From Paraescarpia echinospica (taxonomy: Eukaryota; Annelida; Polychaeta; Sabellida; Siboglinidae), in contig CM034544.1 of the NCBI GenBank assembly GCA_020002185.1, forward strand, positions 2,397,338-2,461,337: a stretch of DNA of 64,000 bases, read 5' to 3'. A program made the position numbers and the translations under genes. Positions 45,890 through 57,466 of the stretch are shown here, piece by piece. The first letter of the stretch is position 1. Each line of letters starts with the position of its first letter. A model generated the notes under the pieces. That model was not told where the DNA came from. It ran no database searches and was given only the letters and a program-made list of their open reading frames with translations.

Positions 45890-46128
45890 ACATGCATGAA
45901 TGTATGTGTACATGCATAATATTGCATGCGTGCATGCATACTTGCGTATATACAAGCATACATGTATACATGTATACTTGCATACTTGCATACTTGCATA
46001 CATGCATACATGCATACATGCATACATGCATATATGCATACATGCATACATACATACATACATACTTACGGTCATACGTGCATGCATTCACGCACGCACG
46101 TACGCACGCACACACACACACACACACA
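45890..46128. repeat. CATA/TGCA-rich microsatellite ending in (CA)n
   Basis: Degenerate CATACATGCATACTTG units, then ACGC and CA runs. The overlapping His/Thr frames are artefacts. Confidence 0.9.
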
Positions 46129-46595
46129 TCCCTTGGTCATTGTCCAAATAGTGTACTCATTTTTATGTACTTATTGTAATCGTCTACGTGCCAACCAAAT
46201 TTGTCGATGTTTTATCAGACTGACTTACACCTACAGTAACCCTCACCGAAGTTCCTCGAAGATCCCCAGAACACGTACAAGATCTTTCTTTTCATTCAGC
46301 AGGCGCATGGTTGAGTTCGTTACCCTACATTTTCTTGAAAAATTGGGGTTCGTTTCCAAACGGGGGAGGACACAAAGTGAGTTCATGCGGACCCTCTCTT
46401 CCCTCCGCTGGTTATGACCCTGCATAGTGACATGTGCATAAAATGTGTTGTTACTAAACATGTAGCACCGGAATTTACCACCTGTCAACATCCGATTTCG
46501 TAACACGTGCAAGTTTTACAGAATTGAGGTTCGACTGTAGAACACGTGTGTTTGTTGTGTAATAACATAAATAATGCAAGTTGCTTTTACTTCAG

Positions 46596-46670
46596 CGAGA
46601 CTTCAACAATCGAGAGAGGAAATCGAAAAACTTGAAGATCAACTACAGCAGTTTCGACGGAGAAACGAGG
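46596..46670 (+). CDS. Death-domain gene, exon 7 (coiled coil, 75 nt)
   Basis: Acceptor TTTTACTTCAG, donor GTAAAT, phase 1 at both ends. It encodes ARLQQSREEIEKLEDQLQQF then RRRNE, a strong heptad block. It is the only intact copy of the exon type whose relics lie at 42051 and 45742. A LINE begins about 115 bp after it. Confidence 0.75.
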
Positions 46671-46785
46671 GTAAATTTGGTTGTGTTCAAATGTGGATAC
46701 AGTACGTAGACATGATACATTCCCAGGCTTAGCAAAGTAATACATAGTGATACATTAACTTGTTTGAAAAGGACACATGCATGAT

Positions 46786-48665
46786 TGCATAATAATAAAA
46801 ATAAAAATACGAAATTTATTTAGCGCCATAATTACATAGTTCTTTACGGCGCTTTACAATAAAGTAATAATTCCTCTAAACATGTAGATCATAAAATAGT
46901 ATGTTAAGTAATTTAAGAATAGTGTAACTAAGAATCGTATATCAAATTAAATAGTAAAAAAGTCATTTAAATGTACGGGCATTATACATAACATGTATAT
47001 ATGGAATACAAAAATGTAATAATTAATTACACTAAGAGTCATACAAATATAAGCACCAGGTGGGATTAAAATGGTAAGATGATACATTGTGCGTAAAATA
47101 GTATAATAATAGTAATACATATTAGGTGAGATTAAAACCATTAGACATATAATGTTCAGGCATTAATCATATTCCTGCCAGAATAGGAAGATTTTTAGCT
47201 GCCGTTGAAAGCTGATACAGCTGCTACAGTTTCTGACGGTAGCAGGCAAACTGTCCAACAAAAGTCGACGTTGCTTCGGTGAATGTTCGATCTCCGTATG
47301 TGACTGTTCGAACTCGTGGCACAATCTACAAGATGATAGATTCAGATCGTAGAGGACGTGTTGGTCTATAAATAAACAGAAGTTCGCTCAAATATATTGA
47401 TGTTTGCTGGTGTGCAGCACGCTAGATATGAGACATGATCTTATATTTCATTCGACGATAGACTGGAAGCCAGTGTAGCTCCTCTAGAACGGGAGTGATA
47501 TGCCAGCGATGACTGATTCTTGTGATTATACGCGCGCGTGCATTCTGTAGATGCTGAATTTTCGCAAGTTGATTCACGGGCAAGCCAGGCAGTAAGGAAT
47601 TACAGTAATCAAGTCTTGATGTTATGAGAGCACGAACGAGCGTCTTCGCTGCGTCATGGGTGAGGTATCGACGGATTCTCCCGATGTTTCTGAGGTGGTA
47701 ATATCCAGTTCGGCATAAGGAATTTACGTGTTGGGTCATACTTAGGTGTTGATCGTATGTAACCCCGAGATGACGGACGGAAGATGACTGTGCGAGTTGT
47801 TGTTCACCGACCGTAACAGCTATATCAGGTAACGCTTTAAATCCGTGTTTGAATGTGAACATGATAACTTCTGTCTACTCGTCATTCAACTTGATCATGC
47901 TCTTCGTAAGCCAAATACGAACATCTTTGACGCAAATGTTCAGACGTGCAACTGCTGATAAATCGTTCTTCGGGGTTACTGTTCATGAATGAGATGTATT
48001 GCTGGGTGTCATCGGCATAGAAGTGCACATTTAGTTAATGATACCTGATAACGTCTCCAAGTGGCCGTGTGTATAGCGAGTATAGTTTCGGGCCCAGCAC
48101 CGATCCCTGTGGGACGCCATATCCAAGTAAAACATCGTCCGAGGCTGTGTCAGTGATCATGACTCGTTGGATTCGCTGACACAAATAGGATGCTATGCAT
48201 ATCAGAGCATCGCCTGAAATGCCACGTGTATGTTCCAAACGCAGGATAAGGATGGAATTATCAATACGATCGAAAGTTGCCGATAGTCCACCGTCTATTG
48301 CCTGGAGAATATCGCTCTGTATTTTGATCTGAGCCATTTCGGTTGAAAGTTGTTTCCTACAGGCTGACTGCGACGTGTCGTGCAGATTGTTAGCTCGTAT
48401 ATGTTGCTCGAGGCGAGTGCCAACAACGTTTTAGATTATTTTGGAGATTATTAGTAAATTTGACACTGGTCGGTAATTGTCTAGTATGTCAGGATCAAGG
48501 GATGGTTTCTTCAGTCGCTGTCTAATGTGGGCACGCGTCAGCTCCACAGGCACTTGTGATGCTTCGAAATATCTATTCACAATGGTGCGGTGCAGTGCCT
48601 ACCAGTTGGCAGCAATGCACATCATCACCGACCCTGTACCCCTTTCACACACCATGACACACCAA
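46786..48665 (-). mobile_element. L2-like LINE, RT and C-terminus
   Basis: Minus strand: LDNYRPVSNL near 48480, LSATFDRIDNSILILRLEHT near 48270 (catalytic Asp region degraded), GYGVPQGSVLGPKLYSLYTR near 48120, then a gap and VRHLGVTYDQHLSMTQHV near 47780, SRLDYCNSLLPGLPVNQLAK near 47610 and ELHWLPVYRRMKYKI near 47470. The 3' UTR ends GTAAAGCGC..GGCGCTAAATAAATTTCG and then an AT-rich short repeat (46830-46786). That tail resembles the SINE tail in this window. 5'-truncated and shifted. Confidence 0.75.
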
Positions 48666-48968
48666 TAACCCAACCCCGTATATAGAATCCAACACTACCC
48701 ACATCGAGCCGTCACACGATCCACGAAGACAGCAAGCGTTACACGTCCCTGAACGACACGCAACGCCCAGCTGCTGGATCACTGTGTAGGCCACCGCTGG
48801 ACATCTCGTACAGCAACCACATCTATCTACACCCGCACACCGAAAGTGAAGAGCGAGCCACGTAAGTTACACTCATATTATCCGTTCGCTCTTTATCACA
48901 TCGGTACCAGAAGTGTAAGATATATGTACGCCACGCGCCTTTGTAGGCCTACGGGAAGAGTTGTGGAA
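48666..48968. other. Unassigned; one consensus donor
   Basis: C-rich stretch ending GAGCGAGCCAC|GTAAGT (48862). It could be a non-coding exon or coincidence; no coding frame is convincing. Confidence 0.2.
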
Positions 48969-49410
48969 ATATGATTTGACAACTAAGTTGCTAATTCCAA
49001 ATGTCAATCTGACAGCATCATAGGTGAATTTTTGCGCATTCCCGTTTATCCATTCCTGTCTTTCTTGAACTTATTCGGAAAGATAGCGAAGTTGTTATCC
49101 GGGGAAACGCCCCTAACAACAATGAATACCCGACCAGTTTACCGAGTCACATCCGAGTTGTACAAATACAATTTGACAACTAAGTCACTACAATTTCAAA
49201 CGTCAGTTTGACTGTACTATGTGAATCTATGCGCGTTCTCGTTTATTCGGTGTACTTTTTCCGAAATTTATTCTGAAAGACGGCGATCTTGTCATACGGG
49301 GCAACGAATATGCCAATTTACTAAGTTGTCCAACTTGTACACATAATTTTTGGCTACGAAGCCTCTATATTGCAATGTCAGTTGACTGTATGTAAATACT
49401 TCCTCATTCT
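48969..49410 (+). repeat. Diverged ~190 bp tandem repeat, 2+ copies
   Basis: Units start TTTGACAACTAAGT (48976 and 49170) and share GTCA.T.TGAC, GTGAAT, TGCGC and CGTTTAT blocks. A partial third copy starts near 49341. Non-coding. Confidence 0.6.
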
Positions 49411-49739
49411 TTTGTGTATCACCGCGGAACGACATGGGCGCGGTTCAATTGGCATTCACGCTCGGGTAATTACGCGAACAAAGCGCATTGTCCACTCGCA
49501 TTGTAGGCCCAAATACATTCGCTTTCAATACTACATTCACCGAGCCGGTTACCCAGTTGAAATAACACTGCTGGTTGATGTCAACTCGCTGACAGAAGTC
49601 CATAAATTGAGGACATCAAACTGTCAGTCGTAATTATTTCGTCACCGTTCATATCAATAATGGATATGCCACGAAATTGAAACTTATTATGATATACAAC
49701 ATAGTGCGCATCAATTATTGATATTAGACTGTTGATATA

Positions 49740-51060
49740 TATTGACAGGGACTGATAGTTAAAATACCAAACAAAGGTAACCTTGCAGAGTGCGGGAATT
49801 GGAGAGGAATTACTCTAACATCTGTCCTCAGTAAAGTGTTCGGAAGAGTGATAATAGACAGAATAAGAGATGGAGTTGACAACAAGTTGAGAGATGAACA
49901 AGCAGGTTTTAGAAAAGGACGAAGCGCAGTTGAGCAGATATTCATCCTTCGAAACATAATAGAACAGGTAGTGGAATGGCAAGCAATACTATATGTAACG
50001 TTTGTAGACTTTGAAAAGGCATTTGACTCCGTGCACCAAGAGAACCTTTCGGAAATCATGGCGAGCTATGGAATCCCACACAAGATAATCAGAATGGTCC
50101 AAATTTTGTACGAGGACAGTGAATGTGCAGTGTTAGATGAAGGTGAACAATCTGAGTGGTTCAAGGTAAAAACTGGAGTTAAGCAAGGAGACGTAATGTC
50201 CAGATTTCTTTTCTTGATGGTAATCGACTGGATAATGAGGAAAACAACTGAAGAATACAACACAGGATTAAGATGGAGATTCAAAACTTGAACACTTGGA
50301 CTTTGCAGATGACATTGCGTTTATGCCATCAAGTTACATACACATGCAAGCAAAGGCAACAAAAATGAATGCATTTACATAAAAAAACCGGCCTAAAAAT
50401 CCATAAAAATAAAACTGAAGTACTGAGGATAAACAGCAAATGCATCGACAGAATACAGATTGATGACCAACAAATGAATGAAGTAGAGAAATATAAATAC
50501 CTGGGAGCAAACGTCAGCAAGCAAGAAGGAGGGGGTTACGATATTATTAACAGAATACGAAAAGCAAAGACATCATTCATGAAACTCAAGCAAATATGGA
50601 GCTCAAATGTGTACACATCAAAAACTAAACTCAGATTATACAATACTCAGGTCAAATCAGTGAAACATGGACAGTAAACAAAAGCGACAACAACAACAAA
50701 AACTTGACATTTTCCAATTCAACTGTCTCAGAAGAATTAAAAACATTAGATGGCCAGTAGTAATTTCGAACAAAGACATTGAGAACATAACAGCAAACGA
50801 GAAGATCAGCACAAAAGTACAGAGAAGAAGGTGGAATTGGATTGGGCATGTGCTTAGAAAGAAGGACCACAACCACTGCCTGACAGCACTGACGGAAGGA
50901 ACAAGAAAGGTCGGTCGGCCAAAAACAACGTGGAGAACCACAGTGGAAAAAAACGAAAACAACTTGGAACAAAGCCATACACATAGTCGTTAGCATGGCG
51001 ATATGGCGGATTCGCACAGCAGCCTTATGGGCCACAAGGCCCTAAGAGGATAGTCTATAT
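49740..51060 (+). mobile_element. RTE-type LINE, 5'-truncated, RT and C-terminus
   Basis: RT blocks: WRGITLTSVLSKVFGRVIID near 49800, DEQAGFRKGRSAVEQIFILR near 49890, FVDFEKAFDSVHQENL near 50005 (catalytic Asp intact), GVKQGDVMSRFLFLMVIDWI near 50177 and LDFADDIAF near 50297 (in another frame). The C-terminus has NWIGHVLRKKDHNHCLTAL and GRPKTTWRTTV. Most landmarks are present but a stop at 50291 splits the protein, and more shifts follow near 50380 and 50670. Confidence 0.8.
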
Positions 51061-51268
51061 ATTGACTGTTCGTCATCTGCCCTTTGAACTTGAAAGTTTG
51101 GATAGAAACTCGACTGACATGATACATGTACTACCTAGGACGCGCTGCGTTCGTAACACGCAACACGCGTGCACTTTTGTATTAATGTCACGAAAACTTA
51201 ATTTGTTATAACGCCCTCAGTTAAACTTGGTGTATGTATTATACAATACCTATGTAATACCACTGAAA

Positions 51269-52160
51269 ATGCCACCTAAAAAGGAACAAAGAAAGAACAT
51301 TCAGGGTAATGGGAAGGAAGAGACAGTGTCACAATGTCAAATGTCAATATCGACAAATATGAGGGTAAACAGGGCGAGTGGGATAATTGGATTCACCCAT
51401 TCGAGTTTATGGCCGAAGCATACATTTGGGGAGAGGATGAGAAGATGACACAACTGGTGTCATATCTGCGAGGGCCAGCTCTGACGGCTCATCGTAGCCT
51501 GCCCAGAGAGGAACACCACGATTATAGAGGGTGTATACAGTATCTCAGTATGCGATACGGCCACACCAGACCCGTAGCCAAGACAATACTTAGAGCAGAG
51601 TTGTCTGTTTGAAACAGGAAGAGGGGGGGGGAGCCTGGATACCTTCGCAGATAAAGTATACGCCTTAACAGTAGAGGCCTATCCAGATATGCGGAGAGAA
51701 CTATATGATAGCATGTCTGTCCCAACCTTCCTACGCGGCATCCGTGACCGGAATGCCGCCCAGGAAGCTATGGAATTTCGCGACCCGACAACAATCCGCA
51801 CTGTAGTGAAAGCGGTGCTGCACATCCAATGTGCAACACGTACATTTGGTGGTCGTAACCTGTCTATCCGACAAGTTGCCTTCAGCGATGAGTCTGCAGT
51901 CAGTTTGACTGAACAATATTCGGATGAGACACTTTTGGTTGACCAGGTAGTACAGGGTGTACTGAGACAGCTACAGCAGTCAACTATATTCCTGGGACGC
52001 GCACCATGTGACACATGCTTCACCTGCTGAGGGAAAGGTCACACGTTACGTGAATGTGTCAATAAGCGACGACGCTCCGCATCTCCACTCTGCTGTCTCC
52101 AATGCGGAGGCAAGGGTCATCTGTCCAGAGAATGCTCAAATACATTATTACGACGTGACT
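51269..52160 (+). pseudogene. Gypsy-type Gag with two CCHC knuckles, one broken
   Basis: The frame at 51334-51612 (YEGKQGEWDNWIHPFEFMAE) and that at 51640-52030 cover a capsid-like region. Two CCHC motifs follow: C-x2-C-x4-H-x4-C near 52016-52060, interrupted by TGA right after its second Cys, and an intact CLQCGGKGHLSREC near 52098-52139. A frameshift at a G-run (about 51625) separates the halves. Knuckles bind genomic RNA in related elements. Confidence 0.7.
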
Positions 52161-52639
52161 GACCAGTAAAACTTCACACTCGGAGACACTGTAGCAGTAG
52201 CAGTAGTAGCACAAGTAGCACGGACTTTGACTATAATCACAGATATCGCAGCCCTAGGTGATATCGCACTAACCACAAAGGTAGGAGGGGTTTCCGAAAC
52301 AATCAACGGGATAGCTGACATAACGGGGGAGAGGGTACACGGTGTGGGAGGTAGAAGACTCCTGAGCATAGCAATAGGCGTGATGGGAGGGTTGATGATA
52401 TTTGTGGGCAATATAAGAACCATAATCAATCCAGAGTGGATAATCGGGATGATACTCGTGGACGGTACGGGACTTATAATCCCCCTCATAGTGATAGCCG
52501 GGGGAGATAATTATCAACCTCCAGAGAACATTTACAGCCGAAGTCCCAGTTCTCGCCGTGATCTCCCCGCCCTTTCCAACAGAAAAAGTGATGGGACGGA
52601 TAAACAATTAATAAACAAGTAATAAGGCCATCTATATCA

Positions 52640-53630
52640 GAGTGGGCATCTGCACCCGTGTTAGTAAGGACAGAAGATGGGGAAGTAAGACATACAGTTG
52701 ATTATCGACAATTACATGTGAAAACTGTTAAATATGCCTGTCTGTTGCCCATGATCGAAGAATGTATCGATCATTTGGCAGGTACACTGTGGTTTCACAC
52801 ATCAGACATGGCAAATAATGGTAGATGAACGCGACTGTCATAAGACGGCGTTCCTAACCAAATATAGCCTCGTCGAACATGTCAGAATGGCTCAGGGTTT
52901 ATGTAATGCACCTGCCACGTTCTAAAAAGTCATGCATCTTGTCCTACGTGGTCTCGCATGGAATAAGGTACTAGTATACATGGATGAACAAATAGTAACA
53001 ACAGGAAAGATAGAAGGAAAAAGATCCAGAGGACGCCAGAGAATAAAAATAATATATAGTCTCTCAACATGGTGTGGAAGGAGCACAATAGAACTGCTAC
53101 AAACTACACACGACCGTGCGGTCTGGAGGGCCATGATGGCCAACGCCTGTGACAGACATGGCACATAGAAGAAGAAGAATACATGGATGATGTAATTGTA
53201 TTGGGAAGGAGCTTTGAGGAGTCCCCTGAAAACCTGGAAGTCGTTCTCCAGAGATTTTAGGTGCACAACTTAAAGCTAAAACAAACAAAATGCTCCTTGT
53301 TTAGCACCGAGGTTCGCTTCCTTGAACGTAAAGTGTCCCGCGAGGGTGTTTCCGTTACTAATGATCACATCCAAAGTATACTAAATTGGCCACGACCAAT
53401 GAATGCATTGCAAGTGAGTAAGTTCACAGGATTTGTTAACTCTCTCAGGGAATTTAATCTGGGATTATCTGAAACGATTAAACCAATCTATGCATTGACT
53501 AAACCAAAAGTGCCATTTTACTGGACTGAGTCGTGTGAAGCGGCGTTTCAGGAACTAAAGCATGTTATGACAACTACGCCAGTGGTGGCTTTCACCAAAG
53601 AACTAGGACCCATTCATCATATATATATAT
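52640..53630 (+). pseudogene. Gypsy-type reverse transcriptase, interrupted
   Basis: Visible blocks: SEWASAPVLVRTEDGEVRHT then VDYRQLHVKTV near 52650-52730, LPMIEECIDHLAGT near 52746 and AQGLCNAPATF near 52890. The catalytic YMDD box at about 52977 is split by an inserted LINE tail (52989-53188), after which VIVLG and FLERKVSREGV, DHIQSILNWPRP follow. The RNase H onset (FYWTESCEAAFQELK) is at about 53515. A small deletion after DMANNG removes another catalytic-domain piece. Confidence 0.75.
52989..53178 (+). mobile_element. RTE-type LINE tail inserted in Gypsy RT, with target-site duplication
   Basis: About 190 bp encoding the last ~60 residues of an RTE-like ORF (TTGKIEGKRSRGRQRIK, then RAVWRAMMANACDRHGT, stop at 53166) followed by a short AAG tail. 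The bases ATACATGGATG occur on both sides (52978-52988 and 53179-53189), an 11 bp direct repeat typical of LINE integration. Extreme 5' truncation. Confidence 0.85.
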
Positions 53631-54545
53631 ATATTATCATATGAACCCTAAAGATAATATGTGTATATACATATATATATATTATCATATAAACCCTAAG
53701 GTGTATGTTGGTATGTAGTGTTGTAGTCTAGAAAGAAACCAGCATATCCTTGATAATGTGTTAGCAATAACATTTTGATGGGGAGACCATGTAAAGTTAG
53801 AGTCTGTTATTACTCCATGAAATTTAAATTGCGTCGCCCGTTCTACCGGTATGCTATGGATTCTTATATTAGGTATTTTGTGGTTCTTTAGTTTTCTCAG
53901 TGTATAATTACAAATCATCATTTTGTTTTTGCAGCATTCAGGGACAGTTTATTTACTGCTAGCCAATCTGTTATTTTTAGTCAATTCTGAATTTATATTG
54001 TTGGGTATATAGCCAAGTGTAAATGTGTTTAGTGTGCTCGAGATCATTGATGTATTATTAGGAATAACAATGGCCCTAGAATTGAACCTTGCGGGACTCC
54101 AGTAATAATCATTTCTAACAGTGATTGTATGTGGTTAATCTACATATTGCTGCCTGTGTAGTAAATAGTTTTTAAACCATTCTAGTTCAGTATTTTTTAT
54201 GCCATAATATTCGAGTTTGTTGACAAGGATTGCCTGATCAATTGTGCCAAAAACTTTTGACATATCCAAAAATGTTGCTATTGGCAACCCTTTTTTGTTA
54301 AGATTTAAGTATATTCTGTCAACTAATTCAGATAATGCCAGTTCAGTAGTATATATTCAGCTCTGAAGCCATACCAATTTGGGTGGAGCAGCTTATTAAA
54401 TAGAGAAAATCAAATAATTAAGTATAACATTGTTTTCAAAGTCTTTGTATATGCAAAAGAGATATTTGTAGTTGTTGAAGATATAATTATTATCCTTTTT
54501 GTGGAGGGTAACAAATATACTGTAAATTAGAAAACCCTCTTACCA
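53630..54545 (-). mobile_element. LINE fragment: RT core to C-terminus (minus arm)
   Basis: Minus strand: LLHPNWYGFRAEY near 54395, FLDMSKVFGTIDQA near 54270-54230 (first Asp block), GVPQGSILGPLLFLI near 54100, and the C-terminal frame 53921-53685 with SIPVERATQFKFHGVITDSN and WSPHQNVIANTLSRICWFLS. The 3' end is an AT repeat with two copies of an ATTATCATATNAACCCTAA block. A jockey-superfamily element, matching the plus-strand arm that follows. Confidence 0.65.
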
Positions 54546-55535
54546 TAACAGACAGGCTGCAAACATCTCTGATCACATGGCAATATTTGCTGCGCTTAAT
54601 TTCAATATCAATAAAACATAATATATTGTAACTGACAAAATTAACATGAGATCATTCACAGGAAGAGACAGTCAGTGTCTTAGAAATTAATTAGTAGATG
54701 TAAACTAGCATCAAGTATTTAATCACAAACTAACAGCAGATCCACTCATATCATATGGTGACAATTTGTTTATAAAACTATAGGAGGTAATGAACAATCT
54801 CTTCACATTGAAAGATGTAAAGTTTGATAAATACAAACACAAGAAGTCGAAATGGAGTACTTATGATCTGCTACGTAAAAGTCGAAGGGGGAGATGAACT
54901 ACACTTAGTAGTACACTCAACAAATCCTATTTCGAATACAAACAATTTAAAATTAACTGAGTATGAAAATATAACAAAAGAAGTAAGGAAATTAAATCGA
55001 GAAGCAAAGTATACTTATTATAGTAAGCAATTTAGGAAATAAAGAAATAACATCAAAAACATGGGCAAATATAGCTGATGTTATCAACAAAACCAAAATA
55101 CACAAAACATTTCTGACATACTTAAATGTAAATGAAACCAGGATGACAAAATAGAAATAGCAACACAATTTTATCAATTTCTTCATAAATGTTGGAACAC
55201 AGCTTGCAAACAAATTAAACGTTAATGGGAAACCAGGCTTCAAATCATAATTAAAAAAAAAGAACAAGTGACACTAACTTCCAATTTACACCTGCTAATG
55301 AAAATTATACAATACATATAATAAATAACTTACAGTAAAAAACAAGCTTGGGACATGACAACATTTCTTCTATTTTACTGAAAGTTTCTGTTAATATCAT
55401 TGTCAAACCCCCTACCAGTATAATTAATCAATCTCTACTTAGTGGTAAGTTCCCTCAAAAACTAAAAATAGCAAAAGTTGTTCCCATCAATAAAAAGGAT
55501 AAAAGTATATGAATAGAGTTCCTGCAACTTATAAA
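54530..55535 (+). mobile_element. LINE fragment: endonuclease end to RT start (inverted arm)
   Basis: Plus strand: SDHMAIFAALNFNINKT near 54570 (endonuclease His block), FDKYKHKKSKWSTYDLLRK near 54825, REAKYTYYSKQFRK near 54995, SLGHDNISSILLKVS near 55345 and FPQKLKIAKVVPINKKDKS near 55450. It stops where the minus arm would continue. Head-to-head with the minus arm, as expected for a LINE with a 5' inversion. Part of it was copied in the triplication. Confidence 0.6.
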
Positions 55536-55619
55536 CGTTTGATTTCCAAACTGAAACCTTGCAATAATAAGTATGTAAGGGTGCTGGTACATAATTAATA
55601 TTTGATATGCTTATTGCAG

Positions 55620-55697
55620 ATCTTTCACAGACAAATCAAGCTCAGGAAGAGGAAATAAGAAGATTGAGAGCAGAGCTCCAGTCACTCCGGCCAGAAG
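55620..55697 (+). CDS. Death-domain gene, exon 8 (triplicated coiled-coil exon, copy 1)
   Basis: Acceptor TGCTTATTGCAG, donor GTTAGT, phase 1 at both ends, 78 nt. It encodes DLSQTNQAQEEEIRRLRAEL then QSLRPE. The second half is a strong heptad (I, L, L, L core). The donor's T at position +3 is less usual but tolerated. Splicing into exon 9 or skipping both keep the frame. Confidence 0.75.
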
Positions 55698-56103
55698 GTT
55701 AGTTTTTCATCAGGGGACCGTCTCAAAATGATAGTGAGCCAAATTTATCATTACATAAAATCCGTTGTTAAAAGTCTAACCAAGAACAATAGTTCCGTGA
55801 AACATAGGTGCAAGTAGACACTTCTAGCAGTGTTTCGCTCTACTTATCGCTTATTCCGTAACTTAAAGGCTCTGACGTCAGCAGAATGTGCCGAACACTT
55901 GTTCTCCATGGGGTTTGCGCCTAGATACATAAATTCGCATACAATGGCACCAATAAGTGACTAAGCTACCTTATTTTACAACACACGAAATAAAAAATGT
56001 CGTATTGATGATGGGGAAAGTGCATAGTAAACAATGAGCTTCTACTTTCCCAATTCTATTTTTTACTTTGTCAACTGTAATATGTATATATGTTGTATAT
56101 TGT

Positions 56104-56163
56104 ATTCTCAATTGGAAATAAAGAATTTAATTGAATTGAAAAGCGTTAACACCCGAGCGGAAG
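56104..56163 (+). pseudogene. Decayed copy of exon 4 with dead donor (unit 1)
   Basis: CAATTGGAAATAAAGAATTT onward resembles exon 4, and the downstream GGCATTCATTTAACTGTACA is nearly identical to the intron after exon 4. The donor GT is changed to AT (GGAAG|ATAGGC) and no acceptor is present. The frame still reads QLEIKNLIELKSVNTRAE, heptad-like. Copies are at 57951-58010 and 59798-59857. Confidence 0.65.
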
Positions 56164-56280
56164 ATAGGCATTCATTTAACTGTACAGTTACAAATATACC
56201 TAAATGTATTCAGATTATACCTGACTACATATAATTTGCACCAATCAGATGAAAGATGTTGTATTTAAATATATATTTAT

Positions 56281-56411
<131 letters not shown>

Positions 56412-57466
56412 GAACATGGGAAACACTAGTACGTATACAGTAATTCAAATTACAGAACGAATCAACACACCCGCTCGTGGAAAATTACTGGGGCATAACA
56501 TGGTCGACGGCTAATAATCAGACTGCGCTAAACGGGCAATATCGCACCGCCCTCAAGCTATGACTAGCTCAAGCAGAAGTAGACATATAAATAATAATTA
56601 CATAAATATTTTCAAATTATTTTGAGAAACTTGATTGAATTTTTTTTTCAAATTGGTGGCAGTGGAATATAGTCTATCGCCATAGCAGTTCTTGCAACGT
56701 TTTAAGTTTGTTTAATTGAATGATCTGATTACTGATCTAATATGGTATAACGTAGTAGTACACTCAACAAATCCTATTTCGAATACAAACAATTTAAAAT
56801 TAACTGAGTATGAAAATATAACAAAAGAAGTAAAGAAATTAAATCGAGAAGCAAAGTATACTTATTATAGTAAGCAATTTAGGAAATAAAGAAATAACAT
56901 CAAAAACATGGGCAAATATAGCTGATGTTATCAACAAAACCAAAATACACAAAACATTTCTGACATACTTAAATGTAAATGAAACCAGGATGACAAAATA
57001 GAAATAGCAACACAATTTTATCAATTTCTTCATAAATGTTGGAACACAGCTTGCAAACAAATTAAACGTTAATGGGAAACCAGGCTTCAAATCATAATTA
57101 AAAAAAAAGAACAAGTGACACTAACTTCCAATTTACACCTGCTAATGAAAATTATACAATACATATAATAAATAACTTACAGTAAAAAACAAGCTTGGGA
57201 CATGACAACATTTCTTCTATTTTACTGAAAGTTTCTGTTAATATCATTGTCAAACCCCCTACCAGTATAATTAATTAATCTCTACTTAGTGGTAAGTTCC
57301 CTCAAAAACTAAAAATAGCAAAAGTTGTTCCCATCAATAAAAAGGATAAAAGTATATGAATAGAGTTCCTGCAACTTATAAACGTTTGATTTCCAAACTG
57401 AAACCTTGCAATAATAAGTATGTAAGGGTGCTGGTACATAATTAATATTTGATATGCTTATTGCAG

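Larger units (their letters stand above)
45262..45935 (+). repeat. Old intragenic duplication, unit 2
   Basis: Counterpart of 41625-42260: same exon context, same exon-7-like relic and same run into a CATA/TGCA-rich microsatellite. Confidence 0.8.
51240..53630 (+). mobile_element. Ty3/Gypsy-type LTR retroelement internal region, degraded
   Basis: A Gag-like region with zinc knuckles is followed by the N-terminal half of reverse transcriptase and the start of the RNase H region. No LTR, protease, integrase or complete pol is seen. The 3' part stops at an AT repeat near 53620, where another LINE begins. Stops and shifts are frequent, and a LINE tail sits inside the RT. Confidence 0.7.

Noticed and set aside
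52148..52622. Hydrophobic ORF of 131 codons (52227-52622) resembling a membrane protein
   Set aside because: It lies in the Gag-pol spacer. Another frame gives the polar, Arg/Ser-rich linker expected there, so this is a shadow frame.
51269..53630. Active endogenous retrovirus
   Set aside because: No envelope, LTR, protease or integrase is seen, and Gag and RT both carry stops, shifts and an insertion.
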